A stretch of DNA of 64,000 nt from Nocardia fusca NBRC 14340 (GTDB lineage Bacteria > Actinomycetota > Actinomycetes > Mycobacteriales > Mycobacteriaceae): assembly GCF_001618425.1 (NCBI RefSeq), contig NZ_BDCU01000042.1:1-64000 (forward strand). Reading direction: 5' to 3'. The notes beneath the pieces were generated by a model. It saw nothing but the letters and a program-made list of their open reading frames with translations. It made no database searches and was not told where the DNA came from. The translations under genes were made by a program, and so were the position numbers. Shown here in pieces: positions 50,854 to 59,900 of this stretch; the stretch's first letter is position 1; every line of letters begins with the position of its first letter.

Positions 50854-52304
50854 GGCGGATTCAACTGGTCGACGCAACACTTTGCTGTTGCAGCGATTGT
50901 AGGTGACGTTCCACCGCTTCGGTGGGAGTGCACCACTCGAGAACCTTCCGCGGTCGTGTGTTGAGGGTATGCGCGACGGCCGCGAGATCCTTCGCGGTCC
51001 ACCGCGAGAGGTCGGTGACCTTCGGGAAGTACTGGCGCAGAAGTCCATTCGTGTTCTCGTTGGTTCCGCGCTGCCAAGGACTGCGCGGGTCGGCGAAGAA
51101 GACCGGGACACCGGTCCTCGATGCCAGCTCCGCATGGGCCGACAACTCCTTTCCCCGGTCCCAGGTCAGGGACTTCAGCATCGGCTCGGGGATCTTCCGC
51201 AGCGCCGCCGATAGCGCTTTGTTCATCGATGACGCCCCGTAACCGCTGCGCGCGGTACCGTTCTTGACCGGCGCCGTCTTTCCCCATCCGTCTTCACGAG
51301 GCAAGTGGACAAGGACTGTGAACCGGGTGGACCGGTCGACAAGGGTGCCGATCGCCGAGCGGTCGGTACCGATGATGAGATCGCCTTTCCAGTGGCCCGG
51401 ATTCGCACGATCCTCGGCTTCGGCGGGCCGGTTACTGATCAGAACGTCGGCAGTGATGTGGGCCCAGGCGACGCGCTTCGAGCGGGCCCGTGGCATGCGC
51501 AGCGACCGGCCGGTGCGCAGAGTCAGGATCAGTTCCCGATCGAGGGCACCGCGCCCTTCGATATACAGTGCCTGGTAAATGGCCTCGTGGCTGATCCGCA
51601 TCGACGTATCGTCGGGGAAGTCGATCTTCAGCCGCTGCGCGATCTGCTCCGGGCTCCACGCCTGAACCCATTGCCGGTCCGCACGGTGCGGCTTGTTGCG
51701 GCCGGTCCAGATTCCCGTCGGCGGCCCAACGGCGACCCTGCCCTTCGCATCGGTGACCCACCCCGCCAGGCGCTGCTGGACGTAGTCCCGGAGTTGCCTG
51801 TTTTCGGCGAGCTTCACCGTTTTCGGGCGCCTGGCGAACAGTTCGGCTTTCCACTGGGCAACCGAGGCGCGGTAGTCGAGCTTGCCGCCGCGGGTCGCGG
51901 CGTTACGCCGCAACTCACGGGAAATGGTCGACGGGCTGCGGCCCAGGACCTGCGCGATCTGCCGCACACCCTTGCCCTGCACCCGCAGCAGCGCGATCTC
52001 CTCACGCTCGGCGAACGACAAGTAGCGGCCGCCGGGCCGGCTCCACGAATACGGTGACATCCCGCCAGCATCGCGGAACCACCGACTTCCTTTGACAGGC
52101 GATACCCCAACTGCGACAACAGCTTCCGTCGGCAGCAGGCCCTCGGCGATCTTGCCCCAGAACAGGCGCTCCACCGACCGCGGCGTCCCTGGAGCCCCCA
52201 GCGACCGCATCGGCGCTCGCCCGGTGATCTCCCGCATCCAATCCGACGGCCTTCCCACAACACCCTCCATAACCTCGGGTGTTGCGTCCACCGGTTGAAC
52301 CTGA
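50854..52304 (-). mobile_element. IS30-family insertion sequence
   Basis: The 1.45-kb element has imperfect terminal inverted repeats. The left end has TTCAACTGGTCGACGCAACAC at about 50859, and the right end, read inward, TTCAACCGGTGGACGCAACAC. Flanking GCAA at 50850-50853 and 52305-52308 may be the target duplication, one base longer than usual for IS30. It carries one complete transposase gene on the minus strand. Confidence 0.8.
50861..52270 (-). CDS. IS30-family transposase
   Basis: The 469-residue transposase has the HTH region YLSFAEREEIALLRVQGKGV ... SPSTISRELRRNA and a DDE catalytic core with Asp in GHWKGDLIIGTDRSAIGTLV, Asp in LTWDRGKELSAHA and Glu in PWQRGTNENTNGLLRQYFPK. The length is at the longer end for the family and the frame is intact. 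ATG 52270 (MEGVVGRPSDWMREITGR) with CGAGGTT upstream was preferred to in-frame starts outside the element. The stop codon overlaps the terminal inverted repeat. Confidence 0.9.
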   Translation of the reverse strand: MEGVVGRPSDWMREITGRAPMRSLGAPGTPRSVERLFWGKIAEGLLPTEAVVAVGVSPVKGSRWFRDAGGMSPYSWSRPGGRYLSFAEREEIALLRVQGKGVRQIAQVLGRSPSTISRELRRNAATRGGKLDYRASVAQWKAELFARRPKTVKLAENRQLRDYVQQRLAGWVTDAKGRVAVGPPTGIWTGRNKPHRADRQWVQAWSPEQIAQRLKIDFPDDTSMRISHEAIYQALYIEGRGALDRELILTLRTGRSLRMPRARSKRVAWAHITADVLISNRPAEAEDRANPGHWKGDLIIGTDRSAIGTLVDRSTRFTVLVHLPREDGWGKTAPVKNGTARSGYGASSMNKALSAALRKIPEPMLKSLTWDRGKELSAHAELASRTGVPVFFADPRSPWQRGTNENTNGLLRQYFPKVTDLSRWTAKDLAAVAHTLNTRPRKVLEWCTPTEAVERHLQSLQQQSVASTS

Positions 52305-52592
52305 GCAATACACCAGCTGAGCCTTCGGCCAGCGTATCCGCACTGCGGGCCTGTTCGGTTCGATGGGAACGATCGGGGACTGTTTCGACAACAGCATGGT
52401 CGAAGCTTCTTCGGCACAATGCAACTCGAACTACTCGACACAAAGCACTGGGTGACCCGGCAGGAATTGGCGAACGCGCTCTTCGACTACATCGAAGCGT
52501 TCTACAACCCGATCCGGCGGCACTCCAGAATCGGGATGCTCAGCCCCGTACAGTACGAACTGGCTCACACCGCCGCCGAACGAGCGGCGTAG
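52305..52592 (+). pseudogene. IS3-family transposase OrfB, 3' part
   Basis: Resumes after the IS30 insertion: QYTS*AFGQRIRTAGLFGS, then GTIGDCFDNSMVE and, after a one-base deletion near 52405, FFGTMQLELLDTKHWVTRQE and FYNPIRRHSRIGMLSPVQYE. There is an in-frame TGA at 52318-52320 and a frameshift. OrfB had therefore decayed or continued to decay apart from the IS30 insertion. Confidence 0.8.
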
Positions 52593-52633
52593 CCACCACA
52601 CCCAAACCGCCCGGGGAACCGGGGCAACCTCAG

Positions 52634-52812
52634 GGAACGCGGTGAACGCCAGCAGGTCCGCGCGTGCCGTGTCGAGGTGTTCAACGACTTTCGGGAGTTT
52701 CTCGCTGAAAGTGTCGAGCATCCGATCACATTGGGCGTGAACGGCTTCGGTGTCGGCCTGGTCGAACACCGAGTGCAGCAGAGTCCGGACCCACGGCCAC
52801 GAACTTTCCGGG
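52634..52812 (-). pseudogene. Fragment of an IS256/mutator-family transposase
   Basis: On the minus strand: SSWPWVRTLLHSVFDQADTE, CDRMLDTFSEKLPKVVEHLD, TARADLLAFTAFPE. This is the segment just before the RxVWRQIWSNNP.ERLN motif of IS256-type transposases. The homology is cut at TAFP, where the IS3 element begins. About 60 codons remain. Confidence 0.75.
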
Positions 52813-53062
52813 CAGATACTCGGCCCGCTCGGCACGTTCGCGGCGCTCGAGCAGCCAGTCCGGGAAATACGATCCCTGCCGCCGCATAACGGAACCGAAA
52901 ACGTCACGCCACCGAGAATCGGCCGGTCGTCGTAGAGAAATCCACATTCCGGAACTCGAGGGCATCGGTCCGACGATCGCGCCGCGTTGTAAGGCATCCT
53001 GTACGTCGCTCGCATCATGCATGACGTTGTGCAGTGCTCCTACCGCGCCACTTCGGCCCGGG

Positions 53063-54235
53063 TCAGTCCTCCGACGCGGATCGCCGGGAAGGTACGGAGC
53101 CCCAGACGGGCTCACCGGTCTGCATACGCCGGTCGTGCTCGACGATGTAGTCGATGAACTCGTCCTGATCCACGGTCATAGCGAAGAAGTCTATATCGTG
53201 TGGATAGGTCGGCACGCGGCCGAGGTGATATGCACCGGCCTCGGCGAGAAGGGTTCGCGACACCGCATCATTCCCGCTCCGCATCTCCGGTGACAGAAAC
53301 AGCTTGTAAGCGGCATCTGCCCAGGTCCGTATTGTGAACTCGCCGGGATTTGCGAGCTGTTCATATGCATCTTGCCGGATCTTTTCCCGATCCGCCTGCA
53401 GCGCTGGTACCGACATGACCCTATCGGCGGGGATCTCCGACGCCCACTGGGAAACATCTTTGCCCCGCGAGGCCTGATACTCCCGCTGCTGGACGTTGAC
53501 CTCGGTTCCACGTTCCCCCCGGACCAGACGATTCGAATTCACTGTTGTTCCATCCGTCAACCGCACGGTGTTCTGCAGTTCGTCGATGTGGTCATTTCCG
53601 GGCCCGAATCGCGCATGGGCTCTTCGCCCGGCCTCCGCGCGGACGATGCTGGCAGGCGTCGCTTGCCCGGCGACCTCGCCGGTCCTGGGGTCCAACTCGT
53701 ACTTTCCCGTCTCGGGGTCTCGCTTCGCTCCTTCGGGCGGGATGTTCAGACCCATATGAGTGATGAACCCGCCCTCGTCTGTCAGCGGAGTGAGCGCAGC
53801 TTGCGTGGACCCGGAATAGGACTCTGGCTGTTTTGCCCGCTCCACCGTGAGACGGCGGTGTTCGGCGGCCCAGTCGAGGGCGGTGGGCGGCCTGCCCAGG
53901 CGGTCCATCTTCTGCAGCCCGATATTCGCTGCAGTGGCTTGTAACTCGGCGAACTCTCGTCGGGTGGCCGTCGCTAGCGCGGATTTTTCGGTGAGGGGTG
54001 AGGCATGCTGTATCATCCGCCCCGGAGTAGGTAGGTCGACAGCCGACACCAGAGGGCTGCGAAGTGCTCCGGCTCCGCCGTGGTCCACAACCTGGTATTT
54101 GTCAACTGCGGCATCCACAGCTTTCGCGCCCATGCGATCACCGCGATATGCACTTTCGAAGCGTCTGGCTGCTCGGCCGAGGCAGGAAGTGAGATCGAGG
54201 GCAGCTTGTCGAATAATGTCCAGTGGTTGTTTCAT
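53063..54235 (-). CDS. Protein homologous to the internal 1990-2275 domain of the giant effector
   Basis: The 390-residue protein has no signal peptide. Its C-terminal 290 residues follow the giant effector's internal domain. Examples are RLTDGTTVNSNRLVRGERG versus RLTDGTTALGRRLIRGETA, QLANPGEFTIRTWADAAYKL versus QLAAPGEFTTATWAEIAYKL, and YHLGRVPTYPHDIDFFAM versus HHLGRVPEFPHDIDLLAM. It ends with an acidic loop and QDEFIDYIVEHD. The function of the domain is unknown; the conserved H-x-x-R-x-x-x-[FY]-P-H-D-I-D core could be catalytic. ATG 54235 overlaps the upstream stop as TGATG; ATG 54262-end alternatives exist. It may be an orphan effector domain or a decoy. Confidence 0.7.
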   Translation of the reverse strand: MKQPLDIIRQAALDLTSCLGRAARRFESAYRGDRMGAKAVDAAVDKYQVVDHGGAGALRSPLVSAVDLPTPGRMIQHASPLTEKSALATATRREFAELQATAANIGLQKMDRLGRPPTALDWAAEHRRLTVERAKQPESYSGSTQAALTPLTDEGGFITHMGLNIPPEGAKRDPETGKYELDPRTGEVAGQATPASIVRAEAGRRAHARFGPGNDHIDELQNTVRLTDGTTVNSNRLVRGERGTEVNVQQREYQASRGKDVSQWASEIPADRVMSVPALQADREKIRQDAYEQLANPGEFTIRTWADAAYKLFLSPEMRSGNDAVSRTLLAEAGAYHLGRVPTYPHDIDFFAMTVDQDEFIDYIVEHDRRMQTGEPVWGSVPSRRSASED

Positions 54236-54468
54236 CAGGAGCCAGAGAGACTTGGGCCACACGCGGTGCCGTTGATGATCGTGTCACCCGGTACATGAAC
54301 GCTTTTGAAACCTGGTCGAGGGAGGTTGGCGCGGTGTAACTTTCGCGCCTGATGGGGGAGCTCGACCGGGATGAGCTGCACGACTTTCTCCTGACCCTTC
54401 GGGAGGCCACCGTTTGCCGGGATTGCGCCGCTGAGCAGGATGTTCGAACTGACGTGGAGCTCACCCAT
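54235..54468 (-). CDS. Small protein upstream of and coupled to the 390-residue gene
   Basis: The 77-residue protein reads MGELHVSSNILLSGAIPANG, EKVVQLIPVELPHQARKLHR, GFKSVHVPGDTIINGTACGP. GAGGAG lies eight bases before ATG 54468, and its TGA overlaps the ATG of the next gene (TGATG), which supports real translation. It is not recognised. It could be a secretion partner, a chaperone or an adaptor for the next protein. Confidence 0.55.
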   Translation of the reverse strand: MGELHVSSNILLSGAIPANGGLPKGQEKVVQLIPVELPHQARKLHRANLPRPGFKSVHVPGDTIINGTACGPSLSGS

Positions 54469-54791
54469 CGCACCATCTCCTCGGCACTCGTTCGCCGGCG
54501 GCGGGGCCTCAGTCTGCCCGACCGGCAAAGAAGTCGATATCGGTCATATTGCCGGTCTTGTTCTGCCTGGCCGAGACTGGCAATTTACGTGTTACCCGCA
54601 GCCGGCCGGCCCCAGATAATCGAGACGACACTGCGGGTTGGTGCCAGAGACGACTGAGAGTCGGAGGTGTCCGGCAACACCCCATACGGGAGGCACTCCA
54701 CGAAGGGAGCGACCTGCTGTGGCGGGTGGTTCTCTCGGAATGACGGCGTGTCGACATCCGATGATCAGGTGATCTGCTGGGAGGGACTCCG
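54469..54791. other. Intergenic region between divergent genes
   Basis: No gene is supported. It must carry the promoters for the leftward 77/390-residue pair and the rightward secreted-protein gene; GGAGGGACTCCG precedes ATG 54792. Confidence 0.45.
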
Positions 54792-55159
54792 ATGAAAAGA
54801 ACGACAACTGCTGCCGCGCGGGTCGCGGCCGGGCCGTGTCGATACTGGGTTTTGCCGTGGTGATCGGTTCCGGTACAGCCCGAGCCGCACCGCAGAACTG
54901 TACCGTCACGCTGGACCTTTTCGGTACCACAGCGGGCTGCCATGATGTCGACATGCCCGTCGGCACGGAATACGCGCTGATCGTCGAGTGCTTCGGCCTG
55001 CACGCCGTACCGAATGCGTTTCCGATCCTGGCTATCGGTCCGTACCAGGGGTCCTGGAGTGGCCCCTTCCCACCTTCCGGTCAGGGTGCGGCCACATGCC
55101 TGGGGCCCACCAGTATCGGACCCGCGACCAATGCCTACGTCACGATCTACCGTGACTGA
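54792..55159 (+). pseudogene. Small secreted protein gene with a frameshift in the signal peptide
   Basis: ATG 54792 has an excellent ribosome site and reads MKRTTTAAARVAAG. A one-base slip near 54830 in a GGGCCG context then leaves the frame. The following frame supplies the hydrophobic core and cleavage site SILGFAVVIGSGTARAAPQN and a mature domain of about 85 residues with four Cys (NCTVTLDL, GCHDVDM, VECFGL, ATCLGP). Together they make a complete Sec-type precursor. A GTG at 54836 could start a shorter product lacking the positively charged n-region. The family is not recognised. Confidence 0.6.
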
Positions 55160-55252
55160 TCCTCGCGGCGTCGCCACGGCGGCCGTGCGTAACCGCTCCT
55201 GTTTACCCGTGCGACAGGTCCCGGCATGTAGTCCCAGCGGGCGGAGCATGGC

Positions 55253-56935
55253 GTGAACGGCGACTTGTGGCTCGATCCCGACGGACTCCGGGCCTATGGT
55301 TCGGAGCTCTGCGAAATCGGTGCGGAAGTTCATCGCATTGTGCAGCGGTTGACCGATGTCAGCGCTCAGGAGGGCGCGTGGTGGGGTGATGACGTGGCCG
55401 GTACGGCTTTCGCCGAGACGTACCAGCCCATGCAGGGGCAGGCGCTCGAAGCCTTCCGGGCCGTTGCCGAAGCCTTCGCCGGCTTCGGAGAGAAGGTGAT
55501 CGGGGCCGCGAACACACTGGAGTCGACGGATGCAGCCGTGAGCGGGGACGTGCGAGCTGTCGGCGATTCCGCCCGACAGCTTTCCATCCGGTCCATAGTT
55601 GCGGACCCGTTGCCGCTCGCTGAGGGACAGCCGATGACCATGACCGGATTGGCTCCGGTGCAGTCTCGCGCCGACAGTCGGCGCGCAAACGCCCCGGAGG
55701 AAAAGCGGCTCGTCCGGACCCATATGCCTGCCTCGGCCGGTCCCCTTGCCGCGTCGATAGCGGGGACCGGGCCGGGATCCGACGTTGATACGACGCTTCC
55801 AGCGGAAGGGGCCGGATCGAAAGCCAGTGACGCCTCATCCATGGGACACGCTGGACCGCGCCCCACAGAACCGGCGCGCGGCGACTTCAAATCCGGCGTG
55901 CACGATTCTGGCCGACCCGCCGACCGGAAAGGAGCATCGGCCGCGGCGGAACGCGGAATACTCCCGGCACGGTCGAGTAGCGCCGGGGGCCGTGAACGGC
56001 GGCCGGCTGTCAGTGCACCTATGGAACGAAGACCGCCGGGCAAACTGCGGCAGGAGGGAAGCCCGGCGCCTCGTGCATCGGACGCGCCACCGTGGTCGCG
56101 GCCGGGCTCTCCCGGTCCGATCGCCGGTAAGCAGGCAGGCGAGCAGAAATCCGGCCAGTCCCCGCAGCGGGGCGATGGTGCCGACCGGTCTGCGCGCAAA
56201 CAACTCCTCAGGGCTTCTTTCCAGAGCGTGAGCGATCTGGCGCGTCACGCGCGGCTGATCGAGTACAGGCACGGCTGTGCGGTGCACGGTTTCGATATCG
56301 CCACCGTGGGAATCGACGAGAAGACGATCGGTGAGTTTCTGACGGCAGTCGACGATGTGGTCACCAGGTTTCCGGAGATAAGCGTGCAGAGTATCGACCT
56401 GGCCGGTTCAGGTACGGAGGCCGTCATCCGCGTTACGCCTGCGACGGACGACAGCGATCCGACCGGACCACTGCGGTGGTCGGTGGTCCTCGGCGAAGAG
56501 CTGACTCGGGAGCCCGGTCGGCTCGCCGAGGTGATTCGGAAGGCGCACCGACCGGAATCGGTGGTGGCGCGGGCGGTGGACCGGCTGGTCTATGCGGCTA
56601 CCATCGCGGAGTTCGGCCGGGCTGTTGAGACTTGTACTGCCGGGCGGGTACGAAGCCACGCCGAACGGACACTCATCGCGGAATATCTGCGCGGCACCGC
56701 ATACCGGTCTCGGAACCTGGCGCAGGTGGTAGCGGGCTACAAGCGGTGGCGCGACCAGTTGAGCGGCGCCGGTTTCCGGCAGGGCCGGCTCGATCCGTCC
56801 ATGGCACTCATCGAAAGCTTCACCGACGTCGCGGTAAACGGCTCAGCCGCGACCGAGCCGGCCCGCGTGCTGTGCCGGCTGCTGATCGAGGGCGCGGCGC
56901 GAGAGGGAGTGCTCTGGTCACGCCACAGGATTTGA
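55253..56935 (+). CDS. WXG-type T7SS partner protein of the second effector locus
   Basis: The 560-residue paralogue of the 528-residue protein at 7647 has WXG-like helices at 1-105 with the turn GAWWGDDVAGTAFAETYQPM. A long Pro/Ser/Arg disordered linker follows (about 110-320), then a GFD module (CAVHGFDIATVGIDEKTIGE, FPEISVQSIDLAG, about 340-400). The C-terminal helical region has LAQVVAGYKRWRDQLSGAGF and ARVLCRLLIEGAAREG. It starts at GTG 55253 and its TGA overlaps the ATG of the effector gene (TGATG). The conserved C-terminal block (WR-x-x-L-x-G-A ... G-R-[FL]-D) in both loci suggests that it binds the cognate effector. A T7SS chaperone/co-export role is inferred. Confidence 0.72.
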   Translation: MNGDLWLDPDGLRAYGSELCEIGAEVHRIVQRLTDVSAQEGAWWGDDVAGTAFAETYQPMQGQALEAFRAVAEAFAGFGEKVIGAANTLESTDAAVSGDVRAVGDSARQLSIRSIVADPLPLAEGQPMTMTGLAPVQSRADSRRANAPEEKRLVRTHMPASAGPLAASIAGTGPGSDVDTTLPAEGAGSKASDASSMGHAGPRPTEPARGDFKSGVHDSGRPADRKGASAAAERGILPARSSSAGGRERRPAVSAPMERRPPGKLRQEGSPAPRASDAPPWSRPGSPGPIAGKQAGEQKSGQSPQRGDGADRSARKQLLRASFQSVSDLARHARLIEYRHGCAVHGFDIATVGIDEKTIGEFLTAVDDVVTRFPEISVQSIDLAGSGTEAVIRVTPATDDSDPTGPLRWSVVLGEELTREPGRLAEVIRKAHRPESVVARAVDRLVYAATIAEFGRAVETCTAGRVRSHAERTLIAEYLRGTAYRSRNLAQVVAGYKRWRDQLSGAGFRQGRLDPSMALIESFTDVAVNGSAATEPARVLCRLLIEGAAREGVLWSRHRI

Positions 56936-59900
56936 TGGCCGAGCTGCCCACGCCGGTGCAGGTCGTCGTCTTCGGGCAGGAGGTCCCGCGGATGGACGGT
57001 GCCGCCGGCCGTCGAGTGGGGGCGGCGTGGCAGCATGCGCAGACCGACCTGGACCGGATCCTGCAACGGATCGACACGCAGGTCGCGTCGGCCTCCTATG
57101 CCGTTCGCGGCGAAGCCGGCGACCAGATACTCAGCGCGGCAGCGACACTGCGTGCCAGTGTCGTAGAGATGCGACAGGTATCCGACCAGATGGCGCGGTA
57201 CCACGACGCGACTACCGCCGACAGCGACAAAGAGGTGTACACAATGTATGCCTTCGGGCTGATGACGGTGTTCGAACTCATGATAGCCGGTGGCTGGCAT
57301 CCGCTGCGGGCTGTGCAGGTGCTGACCAGAGCCCGGTCGAAACATGTGGCGAGGTTCGACGCATTCGTCGCTCGCCGTTCTGCCAAGGGAACCGACGCCC
57401 ACGTCACACTGTCCCGTTTCCTCGCCGAACTGATCGCGGTATCGGCTTTGCTGGAAGGTGGGGTCGACGCCGGCATTCAAGTCGGGCAGATTGCCGGTAT
57501 TTTGGATGGCAACCGTGCGGGGATGGACTGGAGTTCGGTCGGAATCTCGGCAGCCTCCGGCGCCGGTGGTGGCGTGGGGGGGGCTACTAGGAGTCTTTGC
57601 CGGACGGGCAGCCATCCGGAACGTCCCGTCCGACCTCGCCCGGACTATGGCCACAGCCACCGCGGCGGGAATCGGCGGTGTCGTCGGCGGTATGGGTGCG
57701 GTCATCGCTGTCACGGGTGAGTTCCACTGGGAGTGGTCCGAACTCATCAGTGGCGTAGCCATGGGCCTGCTCGCCGACAGCATGCATCGCCGCTCGACTT
57801 TCGACAGAACGCCCACGGTGTCGGCGCCGACGACTGTGTTGCGCCGATCACCTGTGACCGCCGGCTTTCGCGACACAGCGCCTTCTCCCCTCGAAACGCT
57901 CGGGTCGGCCGAGCCATCACCCGCAGACGTCCTCCCCGATCGCACGCGCAGCATTTTACCGTCATCCCTGCCGGTCACCGCTGATTCCGGTGATACGCCC
58001 GCAGAGCGCGCCGATGGCCAGGCAATCGACCCGCACGGCGACAGTGTCTTTCGAACAACCGAGCCGGCAGACACCGATAGCCACATCGCTGCCGGCGAAT
58101 CTGCTGGAGCTCCACACTTTCCGGAGGACGCGCGCGGCCGGTCGAAGTCGGCGGATTCCTCCGGAACCGGTGAGCGCGGCAGCGGAGCCGCGCAACGAGA
58201 GTTCCTCGACGATGCGCCGGTCGCCGTCCAACGAGTCGATCATTTCGGCGATCGTTCCGACGGCGCCGAACCACCGGTGGGTCTGCGGACGGGCGACACC
58301 GGACAGCTGAACGCGGATTGCCACGAGGCAATTCGACGTGCCGAGCCGGGTCCCGTCGGTCGCGCGGGGCCCGAATTGCACTCGCCGGAACAAGCTTTCC
58401 GCCTTGGGGACGGTGGTGTGGTCGCGGCCGATAGCGAATACGATCGGATCGGCTATCGGCCGAGCGACGCAGAAACGGGCCCCGCGACTCCGGAACCCCC
58501 CGGCCGCTCGACGCCCGACCCACTCGAGGGGGTTGTGGCGTTCGGTGACCTCGGTCGGATGTTTCGTCGGCATGCTGTGGTCGTGGGCGACGCCGCTGTG
58601 GCGGCCGTGCTGAATAAGCCCCTTCCCGTCGGCGCTGTTGTCGAATTGTCGGTACCTGAATGGTTGTACGAGCGGATCGCGCAGCGGCCGGAGTGGGCCC
58701 CGGCGTCACTCGACCTCGACGAGGGGCAGCGATCGCTGGGTGGGCAGCCGGCCGACCGATGGCCGCGGCGCAGCGGGAGTCGCCCCATGCTCGGCCATGA
58801 CGGGTTCCGGGTATCGGTGGGTTGGCCCGGGCTTGTTCCGGTCTGGGACCGTCACGATATGGAGGGTGACCGGCGACCTCCGGCATCGCCGGATACCTGG
58901 CGGGAGCCGGTATCGCACGAGAATCTACGGGACCGTGCGTGGTCGACGGAGCAGAATTCCCGGGTGGCCGGGCTCCCGGATGCGTATGCCTGGATCCAGG
59001 AACGGGACCTGACCGCTGATATCGTTGCCGCGCAACGGATCAGGGACGCCACATTGGATCCGGATGCAGCACCGCTGTCGCCGAGGGTACTGGCGCGGGA
59101 AATCGGCGAGGTGACCGACCTGCTTTCGGCAGTAGGAGCCGAGACAGGCTTCCCACTGACAAAAGGCGACTTTACCGACCCGGGGACCCGGCGTGCTATC
59201 GGTTTGATCGCTGAAGGCATGTACATCGTTCGAACCCTCTACGGTGATCCCGCAGTAGGTCGCGCGAACCAGCTGCACGGTTCGGTCGAATCCCGTGAAT
59301 TCGGGGTCGCGGCCTTCTACCACGACGGCGATACCGCCGCCGGGCTGCGTGCCATCCTGGCCAATGGTTTGCTGCAAAATGGTCGGCTCGACGATGTTCT
59401 GCTCGCTGCCGCTGCGGCGATGTGGAGCGATGGAGTCTACGGGAACGGGCGACGCAGCGACAATCCGGACGGATTCGACGAGAAGCGTTCCGCAGAGCTG
59501 CTACGTCGGCGCGCCCTGGCGCACGGATTCGCTCCGGCGGCCGCGGACGAGGCGGCGAAGTCTGTGCGCGCCACCACCTTCAGGGAGGGCGTCGGAACGC
59601 AGGAGGTGCCCTTTAGTGATGATCTGTCCGGACAGCAGGCGGCTGCGGCGGCGGGTGAGCGGCCCGGGATCGGCCAGTGGGTCGCGGGGGAAGATCTGCA
59701 GACACTGTCCGAACCGGAAGCGGTGGTCGAAGCCATCCGATTGGCGGTCGAGGACTTGCTGTCGCGTCGGTTCAGCCAAACCCGGGTCCTGGGTCGGGTA
59801 TTGGCGAAGCCGGGTATCCGCGTCAACTATATCGAGGAGGCTCTGCGTCTGGTCGGTGTCTACGGCGGTGTACGCCCCGACGGGCTCGGCAGCGACAGCC

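Larger units (their letters stand above)
49755..52633 (+). mobile_element. IS3-family insertion sequence interrupted by an IS30-family element
   Basis: orfA and the first part of orfB (49910-50853) are separated from the end of orfB (52305-52592) by an IS30 element with a GCAA sequence on both sides. The left edge coincides with loss of the recombinase N-terminus and the right edge with the break in an IS256 fragment. TGAGG is found at both outer ends in inverted orientation. Boundaries are approximate because the terminal repeats are weakly matched by eye. Confidence 0.7.
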
